From Undaria pinnatifida (lineage: Eukaryota; Sar; Phaeophyceae; Laminariales; Alariaceae): a DNA stretch of 64,000 nucleotides. Below, in pieces: positions 22,290 through 30,916 of this stretch (position 1 is the first letter of the stretch; every line of letters starts with the position of its first letter). A program made the translations under genes and the position numbers. The notes beneath the pieces were generated by a model. The model was not told the origin of the DNA, did not search any database, and worked only from the letters and a program-made list of their open reading frames with translations. The DNA is taken from contig JABAKD010000016.1 of NCBI GenBank assembly GCA_012845835.1, positions 13,117,507 to 13,181,506 of the forward strand, read 5' to 3'.

Positions 22290-23720
22290 ATTCCAGGTGG
22301 TGAGTTCGAAGACAGCTGCCTATACCCCCCCCCCCCTCCCCCAGTTATTATTGTTTGTCGAGCGTCAGAAACAAAAGCCCCCCCCCCTATCTTGGTTTGT
22401 ATATTATCGTGTAAATAATGGTATGTTTTATCGTGAGAGCACCCCGGTGCAGCCGGCCACGGTTTTACTATTTTTAAATAGGAGTGCAGGGTGTTGGCCG
22501 TCGAGCATCAGAAACGACCCCCCCCCCTTCTTTATTTTTCAAATCCCGCCTGACGAAGCAGTGGAGGGTGTAAGTTTGGGGTTTGTCGTGAGAGTACCAC
22601 GGTGCAGATTGCCCCCTTCTTTGTTGTTTGAATAGGGGTGCAGGGAGTTATTTGTCCATCGTCCGTAACGAACCCATCCCCCGCTCTCGTTTTTTCCCTC
22701 CCAGTCTGGTGGAGCAGGGGAGGGTGTAATTTTGTGACCTATCGTGAGAGTACCACGGTGCAGCTGGCACCCGTTTCTTTTTTATAGGAGTCCAGGGTAT
22801 TGGTTTTGGTCCCCCCCCCCCCCCCCCCCCCGTTTTTTTCCTCCCAGTCCGGTCAAGCGGTGGAGGGTGTAATTTTGTGGTCTATCGTGAGAGTACCACG
22901 GTGCAGCTGGCCCCCGTTTTTTTTGTTTTGAAGAGGAGTCCAGGGTATTGGTCGTCGATCGTCGGAAACAAAGCCCACCCCTCTCGTTTTTTCCTCCCTG
23001 TCTGGTCAAGCAGTAGAGGGTGTAATTTTGTGCTTTATCGGGATAGTAGCACGGTGCAGCTGGCGCCCCCCTTTTTTTTGAAGAGGAGTCCAGGGTATTG
23101 GTTGTCGATCCCCGTCCCCCCCCACCCCGTTTTGTTCCTCCCAGTCTGGTCAAGCAGTGCGGGGTGTATTTTTGCGGTTTATCGGGATAGTAGCACGGTG
23201 CAGCTGACGCCCCCCCCCCTTTTTTTTTAAGAGGAGTCCAGGGTATTGGTTGTCGATCCCCCCCCCTCCTCCCATTTTTTTCCCCAGTCTGGTTAAGCAG
23301 TGGAGGGTGTAATTTTGTGGTTTATCGTGAGAGTACGCCGGTGCAGCTGCCTTCCCCTTTTTGAATATATAGCAATTCAAGGTATTGGTTGTCGATCGTC
23401 GGAAACGAAGCCCCCCCCTCCATTTTTTTCTCTTCAGTCAGATGAAGCAGTGGAGGGTGTAAGTTTTTTTTTTCGTGAGAGTACCCTGGTGCAGCTGGCC
23501 CGGTTTTTTTTCAATAAGAGTGCGAGGTTTTGTTTGTCCATCGTCAGAAACGTAGCCCCCCCTCCCCTACCATTTCCCTCCGCGGGTCCATGGTCATACG
23601 ACTTCGACCATGCACGATTTCAACCCCCGCCGCGCCCCCCCCCCCCTCCCTGCCCCTTTCGGTTTCCTCCCAGACTCATAAACGAATGGAGTGTGTAATG
23701 TTGTCTGTTGTCGCTGAAGG
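22290..23720 (+). repeat. Array of about 150-bp units, forward orientation, in Harbinger
   Basis: About eight units carry AAGCAGTGGAGGGTGTAATT near 22556, 22711, 22853, 23007, 23152, 23294, 23446 and a weak one at 23690. Each unit continues through TCGTGAGAGTACCACGGTGC, GCAGCTGGC, a T-run, GGAGTCCAGGGTATTGG and a C-run of variable length (up to 21 C at 22811-22831). Open frames through the array are chance products of the repeat. Confidence 0.85.
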
Positions 23721-23959
23721 ACCCCGGTAAAGCTGCCTCCTTGATTTTTTATAGGAGTGCCTGCGATTATCGAGCGTACGAATAGAAAGTGCTCTTTCCC
23801 CCAATATGGATGCGCCAGCAGTTTTTTTATACTATGATATATCGAGGGTACATTTTCGTTTCTTGTAAGAAAGAGGACGCCGGAGAACCTTCCGCCTACT
23901 CCTTGTTTTCCGTTATTCGTTTGCAACAGAGCAGTAGGTTGCCGAGCTTTTACCTGTAA

Positions 23960-24275
23960 GTACCCCTTTACCCGCGTTTTGTGCTACTCGGTTTTTGATG
24001 GAGAGCATGGTGTCGAATGCTTGCATGAATATATTAAGCACGTGAAAATGAATACGAGGGGTACTGATGGCGTCAGTGGACCTGTTAAAATCTGCGTTTC
24101 GCAGGATGTGTTTGCGATACGACGACGCATAGTAGTTACTGGAGATCGTAATAAACATACTTCCGCGCCACGACGACCCAATCAACGACTTCAATAGGAT
24201 TATGAGGGCTCCTGCATCGGATTCAGCCACGATATCTTCTGATTGAAACCCACACGTGTCCCAAGCTGAAATGCA
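23960..24275 (-). CDS. Candidate exon of unknown protein inside Harbinger
   Basis: The minus strand is open and protein-like: WDTCGFQSEDIVAESDAGAL, LIILLKSLIGSSWRGSMFIT, then RKHILRNADFNRSTDAIST, and ends NRVAQNAGKG next to donor-like GGTAAAGGGGTACTTACAGG. A possible acceptor (T-rich then TTTCAG) is at about 24275. It lies between the two inverted arrays. No family was recognised. It might be the second, non-transposase protein that Harbinger elements often carry, but no Myb/SANT motif is visible. Confidence 0.35.
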
Positions 24276-24469
24276 TACGTTCCCGAGGGAAAAAAATATG
24301 ATACTTGAGGGGCTTATTAGCCGATATATTACTGTGGTTTGATGGGACAACAAACCAAGAGATGGAGTACTCTCGCTTGCCAATATCGAATACCCAGAAT
24401 GCTCTATCAACCTGCACGTAAAAAATAAACACGTTGTGAGCTGGGGCCAGCTACAACGGGGTACTCTCA

Positions 24470-24683
24470 CAACGAAACTCAAAATTACACCCGCCACTGC
24501 TCGAGGAGACTGCAAGGAAAACAACCAGGGGGCGAGGGGGGATGGGCTTCTGTTTTGACGCTCGGCAACAAAATAATCTTTACACCTACAAAAAAAACAG
24601 GGGCCAGCTGCACCGTGGTATGCTCAAGACAAATCTCAAACTCGCACCCTCCACTGCTTGACCAGACTGGGCGGAAAAAAAAA

Positions 24684-24728
<45 letters not shown>

Positions 24729-25170
24729 CGACGACAACTAATACCCTGGACTCCTACTAAAAAAAAGGGGGGCGGGGCGCCAGCTGCACCGTGGTACTAT
24801 CACGATAAAGCGCAAAAATGCACCCTCCACTGCTTGGCCAGACTGGGAGGAACAAAACGGGGTGGGGGGGGGGGGGAATCGACAATCAATCCCCTGGACT
24901 CCTTTTTAAACAAACCAAAACGGGGCCCAGCTGCACAAGAGTACTCTCACGATAAACCACAAATTACACCCTCCACTGCTTGACCAGACTGGGAGGAACA
25001 AAACGGGGTGTTGGGGGGGGGGGGATCGACAACCAATACCCTGGACTCCTATGAAATATAAACGGGTGCCAGCTGCACCGTGGTACTCCCACGATAAGCC
25101 ACAAACTTTCACCCTCCACTGCTCCACCAGACTCGGAGGAAAAAAAAAGGGGGGAAGGGGGGGGGGGGGG
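24470..25170 (-). repeat. Array of about 150-bp units, reverse orientation, in Harbinger
   Basis: Five units of the same repeat as 22290-23720, inverted (TACACCCTCCACTGCTTGAC near 24485, 24640, 24810, 24960 and 25100). Together the two arrays form a large imperfect inverted repeat around 23.75-24.45 kb. The G-runs here are the complement of the C-runs, including 44 consecutive G. Confidence 0.85.
24685..24728. repeat. Homopolymer of 44 G
   Basis: Forty-four consecutive G bases at the position where other array units carry shorter G/C runs. The true length may be uncertain for sequencing reasons. Confidence 0.9.
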
Positions 25171-25184
25171 ATCGACAACCAATG

Positions 25185-25588
25185 ATTCTCGCCTTGAGCA
25201 CGACAGGCGGGATTGAAAAAAGGTTCCCCGGTGCTTATCGGAAACAATCGACTCCAGTACCAGCATACAACGGTGCTTCGACCTCCGGGTGTTGATGGAG
25301 GACGCATCCTCCGCGACATCTTCCTTCCTGATGACGGCAAGCACATCAGACGCCTTGCACTGATTGCTTCCGTACCTCAACGTAATGTTTTCGTCGACAG
25401 AGTATGACTTCCCCTTCATAGCCGCGCAAAGCGTAAGAACGACCCCCTCTGGGATAGTTTCTGACTGGACCGGTGTGCTCGCTTTGACTTGACCTGTGTT
25501 CAAAACGTAGCGAGCACCGGGGAAAGGCACAAACTTTAATCTCATGGACGTGTGGCGTAAAATCGGGCTGCGCACTCGAACGAGTAGC
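25185..25588 (-). CDS. Candidate exon of unknown protein inside Harbinger
   Basis: It follows a good acceptor-like sequence (TTTTTTATCTCTACTGTTTCAG on the minus strand, ending at 25589). The frame reads LLVRVRSPILRHTSMRLKFV, PFPGARYVLNTGQVKASTPV, IPEGVVLTLCAAMKGKSYSV and SKHRCMLVLESIVSDKHRG. It then enters the inverted array. The sequence looks like ordinary protein, unlike the neighbouring array frames, but matches nothing recognised. With 23960-24275 it could form a minus-strand spliced gene whose intron contains the array. Confidence 0.4.
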
Positions 25589-26809
25589 CTGAAACAGTAG
25601 AGATAAAAAAAACTGCGCTATGAAGCAGTATACTGGATTGCATCAGAACTGGAAGCGTATACTGGCAGACTGGACCAGTGCAACACACCACCAGAAATAT
25701 AATACCACCTGGCAATGTTAAGCGGAAGGAGCGCTAACCGACGACTACAGCAGTACCCAATTATATAATAGTAGACTATACACATAGCAGTGTATATACT
25801 GTATAATGTGCTGTTAAAGTCCTGCGTATACCCATATATACCTAGTATACAGTACTGCTGTATACTGGTACCTGGTATACTGTACGCGACTTACGTCAAG
25901 AACTTGGGAGTTAATATTTTAAGAAAGAGCTTTGTTTAATAAGAAATTACGGCTAAGCGTTTGTGCTCAGGCAGGAACGCCACCGTAAATACTACCTAGT
26001 ATATGATACCTCGTAGTCTTTCAAATCCTACGCTCAACGTTGAGATCACAATAAGCCGCGAGCCTGAGCCAAAATAGGAGTTTCTTACCTGCTCTCGCGT
26101 ACTTCACGATGATGTCCATACAAATACAGCTGTAGTTTGTGTGCCCACTCACAGATCACAGCTCTATATATCTTGCTGTACGTGCAAGATTCAAAAATAT
26201 GCGATTTCGTGTAGACTACTGCTGTAGAGTATGTGCAAAATTCAAAATTCAAAAATGTACGAACTCGTACGACGAACAAGCTACGTGCAGCATTTGAAAA
26301 TGTTCGAACTTTTATGGACTTGATCCTCACCTTCATCACCATCAGCTGTTGTTGCTGCTGCTGTCCCGGAGCCCCACGCTCTCAGCACCGGCGTCCAAAC
26401 ACCTACCCTGGCATTCAGCAGCTGCCTCCTTCCCCTGTGTTTGGTGTCCCATCGAAGTGTTCGTGGGGCTGATGCTGTCTGTGGCCTCGGTGATTGACGC
26501 CACATCTACACACCCTTGAAAATCCAGGCAACTTCGTTCGCACTGGGCCGTCGTCCTTCCGTCGCTGCTGTCGCCGGATTGCAAGAATCTGCTTGGCCTG
26601 GGGCAATTCCTGCGGTCTTCCGGGATGTCGTTCATGCTTGCTGTGTGACGACGCGCGTTACTGCTGGTGTGGGTGGTGGAGGTCTTGCTTTATGGCTCGG
26701 CTTTCAAAAATCAGGAAAAAAAGAGACAAACAACCCCGCGCTCGATAATAATGCAGACGTTTTTTCATGGAAATCCTGGAAAAAAAAGAGGAAATTTAGG
26801 AAATTCACA
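25589..26809. other. Right part of Harbinger, no confident gene
   Basis: Contains many TATAC/GTATAC-type short repeats (25760-25890). A minus-strand stretch at about 26325-26505 ends in donor-like AAG|GTGAGGAT, but its reading frame does not join cleanly to the exon at 25588. No recognised domain. Confidence 0.35.
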
Positions 26810-26828
26810 TCTCCGATAAGAACGGCCC
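26810..26828 (-). repeat. Harbinger right terminal inverted repeat
   Basis: Perfect 19-bp complement of the left end, followed by TAA (26829-26831). GAAATTTAGGAAATT just inside resembles the left subterminal CCTAATTTT units. Confidence 0.95.
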
Positions 26829-28588
26829 TAAGGATGGCATCGGGCTAACAGAGGGTATCACGTCCATCATCAATGGCACCTGGGAGAAAACGCAACATGG
26901 CGAACAAGTCAGGGCGGTCTTATGCTATCTTGTGACGGCCATTAGAAGGCCCACAACTTTCAATACGATGATGGCCAAACCAAGACTTCAGTCTCTTGGG
27001 CATGACGCGCCCCCTTCCCCCCCTCCCCCCTTCCTTCCGTTCCCCCTCCCCGCCCCCCCCCCCCCTTCCCCCTCCCCCCGGCCGCTTAGAGATGCCAACG
27101 GTGGATGGCACTGCCGCAGCCTTTGCGCGTCGCTCTGCAGCTTTGCGTCTCTCCGTTTCATGCTAATTCCGCATCAACAACTCGGCTCCCTCCTCTACTC
27201 TTCGAAACCATCTGCCAGCGTTCTGAGCAGCCTTTCGCCATCCTTCGAATTTCATTCCAAAGACAGACATATCCTCCTTCAGATGATCCATCCAGTCTTT
27301 CTCTTGCCCCTCTGAGTAGCCCTTACCCCCAACAGACTCCCCAAACATCACCCTCTGTGGCAGACGCTTCTCCCCCATACGTGCCACGAATCCCGCAAAC
27401 AAAATCCTCCGTTTGCGCACTATCGCCTCTATGCTCTCGGAATCTGTCTGGGCAAGCGCGTCGGCGTACGATAGGGTGTGGTCGTCGCGCTTCCGTTTCC
27501 GCCATCCAAGGCATCGGAGGAGCATGGAGCGGTGAAACCCGTCGTAGCCTGTCATAGTCAGGCTTCTTCGGGCTCCACGTCATGCAAGCGTACAGCAGTG
27601 TCTCGACCACCTCGACTTTCAGCAACCGCACCTTCAACCGTAAACGCACACCCGGGCGATCATAGAGTTCCATCTTGTACCGCTGGAAGCACGCCCAGGC
27701 CCTCTGAAGACGCCGCGTTGTTTCAATTCTAAGGTCTCTGTCTGCGGTGATAGCCCCGCCCAAGTATGCAAACTGGATTGTTTGCTTGTATACCTGACCG
27801 GCTGCATTGATCGTGAAGGACACCTTCCCCCCGCTTTGGGTTTCCAGTACCATAGGACGAAAACCTGCCAATGAGAGAAAGGAACAAAGGACAAGTGTTG
27901 TGCCGTGTTCGATACCAGTGTATGATACGCAGCTACGATACATGAAGCAAAAGAGTGCATGAGGAAAAACAAAACATATACCAGGTAGTACTGGTATCTA
28001 GGAGAGCGCGTATGTTATAGCAATGTGAGACAACAACAGCAGCACACCACAAGGACGCTTGGTGCTTGGTGCTTGGTGCTAGTTTCCATCTCACACTTGC
28101 TATTATATTACCAGTCTTCATGTCACAGATGCTTCAAAACTTCCGTTAAAAGGCAAAACGAAATATTTCGGAGGTTTCATCAAAAAGCCAGATGGAAGAT
28201 TACCAGAACGAACACTAGTGAACGTACTCGCGACCTGCACTACTGCTCGCTGAAAGAGCCAACACAGCAGTAGTACAGCTATTATAGGCGTCGAGCACCG
28301 CTGTTGGTGGGCCTATACGAGTAGATGAGCCGCGTTATGCGCGAACACACATAAAGGTGGAGTGTCTCATAAGTCAGAGATGCAATACTCGAAAGGTTAC
28401 AGCACACAACGTGCTGGTACGTGGTGAAAATATGCCAAGAAACCAAAACCCAAACATGGTTCAGCTAAAAAACGAAACCCAAAAAATAGTCACGCACTAC
28501 TGCTGTGTTTAAAATATAGTCTACCTGGTAGATTATTAGCAGAAATGCGAGATTACCTAAAGTAGGAGAGAGAAAAGCGAGTTATTTC
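26829..28588 (-). mobile_element. LINE-A copy 2, 5' portion
   Basis: Continues the copy broken at 19230. It is nearly identical to 31493-33269. On the minus strand it has a non-coding 5' part (28588-27870), the C-terminal part of a LINE reverse transcriptase (27943-27163), a G-rich stretch (complement of the C-rich block 27008-27080) and the 3' untranslated region. It ends abruptly at GCGAGTTAT, the same endpoint as copy 3. Confidence 0.9.
27110..27943 (-). pseudogene. LINE-A reverse transcriptase C-terminal region
   Basis: The minus frame from 27870 gives FAYLGGAITADRDLRIETTR, RRLQRAWACFQRYKMELYDR, LLKVEVVETLLYACMTWSPK, then after a frameshift near 27550 LLRCLGWRKRKRDDHTLSYA, VRKRRILFAGFVARMGEKRL and DHLKEDMSVFGMKFEGWRKA. 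This is the conserved segment downstream of the RT catalytic core in LINE proteins. The catalytic core itself is missing. Upstream of GFRPMVLE an acceptor-like TCTCTCATTGGCAG marks where unrelated 5' sequence begins. Confidence 0.85.
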
Positions 28589-29285
28589 CTTCATCCGGAG
28601 CGCGCAACTCGTACTCGGGAGGGTGTGGTAGGGCAAACTATTGCACATGTACCCCTATTCCGTAACGACACGGTATTAATACAGCACTTGGTAAGGTGTG
28701 GTGCAATGGAGCCGGCCACTCGAATCAGTCAAGTGCAAACAGCTCACAGGGTTCCAACTGCGAATTTTTCCACAAGGTTGGCGGGGTATTCGTCTCGATA
28801 GGACTCCCAACATGGGCACAAACCACTTGGAATTAGAGTGGGAACGCTTTTGCAGTGGAAAAGAGGTGAAGACAAGTACAGCACTCAATGGGAGCACTTT
28901 CTTTGTTCGATTGCCATAGTAGTGTCCCACGAAGAGAGAGCACGGGGAGACAACATATCGAAAAACTGCTGCGCAAAGCCGTGGTAGCTGCAGACTCTAC
29001 AAGTCCGTCGCATAGTAGAGGCCCGGAGGGGCCTGTGGTTTGCGGACAGGAGACAAATAGATAACCAGTTCGCTACTGAATGAAAGGGAGTATGTTAAAG
29101 ACAATAAGAAAAAAAAAATCCTAAAAAAATTCAAACTACCAAAAAAAAAAAAAAAAGGAAAAAGCAACGCTATGCAAGGCGAAAAGAGCTTGCCTTGGTT
29201 GGGGAGAGAAGTGCACCGGGGAGAACGTCACGCAGCCCAAGGTCGACACGTTCACTGCTCCGACGACGCCAATTGTAGTGGTACT
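28589..29285. other. No gene seen
   Basis: AT-rich flanking DNA with an A-rich stretch at 29100-29160. No protein-like frame. Confidence 0.5.
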
Positions 29286-29702
29286 CCGAGTGGGGGATGC
29301 GTGGTTGGTCGGTGTTGGGAAGCGTGCTCCTCATGGGTTCCGGTGCCCTTGTTTGGTCTCTCCTCATGGCACGCTGGATAGACTCAAAAGCTTACACATT
29401 GTTGCCTCTACATTCAACCCTAAAAAACAGACAAAACACGCCTAGGCACGATAGGACAGGGTAGAGCAGGTAGAGCAGGTAGAGCAGGTAGAGCAGGTAG
29501 AGCAGGTAGAGCAGGTAGAGCAGGTAGAGCAGGTAGTGAGTTGTGGGGCGTCCTGCTTGTCCCATCATCGTCACCTACATTATCGCCCATCTATGATGGC
29601 CTTGACGTGAATGTGACATCTAATGTCACGTGGTTTCACCTCAACCATGACATGGTTTCACGGCGAATCTATAAACTATCTTTCTACGGAGGGCACTCCA
29701 TT
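29286..29702 (+). repeat. Dispersed repeat D, copy 2, with 9-bp minisatellite
   Basis: Matches 1941-2311 end to end. The middle contains eight clean copies of GTAGAGCAG (29461-29536) where copy 1 has only degenerate units. Long leucine/tyrosine frames here are artefacts of the minisatellite. Confidence 0.8.
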
Positions 29703-29867
29703 ACAAGCGAAAATCCTTGAGACGAGAGCAGACCTCGGCCTCTGAAATCGCCGATTTCATGCACGACTCTTGCCTAATTTTTCACGTCTGCGTGAATTTT
29801 TTGTGTGCGGGGAGTTGAGAGTGTCTTTGAAGCGGTGACGACTGAATGTCCTCGAATCTGCTACGAA

Positions 29868-29995
29868 AACAACCAATCCGTAATACGCGCTATCGGAGTA
29901 TACTGGTATATCACTCACAGCAGCTTGCAAAGAATGGTTTCGACAAAATCTTCGATCTCACAGCTGGAGTGAATGTTTATAATAATGATGATAAT
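29868..29995 (+). repeat. MSFD-type repeat, copy 3 (start altered)
   Basis: Shows CCAATCCGTAATACGCGC, ATCGGAGTA, AGCTTGCAAAG and then NGFDKIFDLTAGV in frame with an upstream open stretch. The ATG is displaced (AAGAATGG), so the usual MSFD start is lost. An inverted relative lies at 30640-30800. Confidence 0.7.
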
Positions 29996-30639
29996 ATACT
30001 CGAGGTACTCTATATTGGAAAAAAAAGCCGAAATAAATGGTGGGAGGGGAAAAAGGGATGTGTGCTTTGGTGTCACAGAAATGTCTTATCGGAGATGAAA
30101 CACGAAACGCCCTTCTTCCAGCAGTCCATGCTGCGACGTCGTTACGGCCTGCCCTCTCCCAGCCTGCTTCCCCCCCCCGCTAGCCTGATCTTGCGTCGGT
30201 CTCTGTCGGCCTCTGTGGACGATCTTGGCCGAAGAGAAGAAGATTCCTTAAACACCAACATCGAGCTACTAGGCTAGAAGCCCCCTCCGGCAGGTCGGAA
30301 AGGTGAACGGAATGTACACACGTTGTTGTTGTTGTTGTCGTTGTTGTCGTTGTTGTTGTTTTCTAAACGTGAAGGGTAAATACAAGAAGGCGCTTCTGGA
30401 GATACGCAAAATTTTAACGTGCGCTAATAATATGATAGACTTCTGTGAACAATGTGTCGGCGTGAGACAACCGATACCACTGCAGCTGTATCAGATTACC
30501 CTGCGGCAAGCGCTCTCCCGCATCCGTATTCCGTCGTTGTGTTTTGGCCCTTTTTTGTTTTTTTGACGTGTTTGTCGCACTCACCGCCACTAATATTACT
30601 CCCACCAAATCCACATATATTTTGAAACAAGAAAATAAA

Positions 30640-30810
30640 TCACTTCTTCAGCTGTGATTGTCGACCCAAAAGTTTTTTTTTAACAAAACTCAGCTTTGCA
30701 AGCTGCGCGGTATATTTCGATCGCGCGTGTTACGGGGTGTGTGGACTATACCCTCGTGGAGGATACAAGTCGGTGACTCCCCTGCTAATGCCAGGGTCAA
30801 GAGGACTAAC
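30640..30810 (-). repeat. MSFD-type repeat, copy 4 (inverted, diverged)
   Basis: The reverse complement reads GTCACCGACTTGTATCCTCC, ACGCGCGATCG and AGCTTGCAAAG, followed by a degenerate coding segment with TCACAGCTGAAG. With copy 3 it makes an inverted pair about 0.9 kb across, with a 143-codon open stretch of unclear meaning between them (29846-30277). Confidence 0.6.
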
Positions 30811-30916
30811 ACGTTCAGCCTAGTTCTGCTCACGGAAACAACTGTGTAATAACCCGCATGACGGGGACAAAAACAGACATATGTAGAACTCAGTATGCAT
30901 GAAACAAGATGTATTA

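Larger units (their letters stand above)
19231..26828 (+). mobile_element. PIF/Harbinger-type DNA transposon, 7598 bp, complete ends
   Basis: The ends are 19-bp perfect terminal inverted repeats (GGGCCGTTCTTATCGGAGA at 19231-19249 and its complement at 26810-26828). They are flanked by TAA on both sides (19228-19230, 26829-26831), the 3-bp target duplication expected of PIF/Harbinger. The uninterrupted paralogous site at 31486-31500 reads AACTGGCTGAGGATGGC, confirming the boundaries. Inside are a degraded HARBI1-like transposase (19511-21983), two arrays of about 150-bp units in opposite orientations, and candidate minus-strand exons between and beside them. Confidence 0.92.

Noticed and set aside
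22782-25346. Several 100-200-codon frames in the Harbinger arrays
   Set aside because: They repeat with the array unit and contain runs coded by homopolymers. Only the two non-repetitive minus-strand stretches were kept as candidates.
29392-29574. LLYLLY-repeat protein
   Set aside because: Antisense translation of the 9-bp minisatellite in dispersed repeat D.
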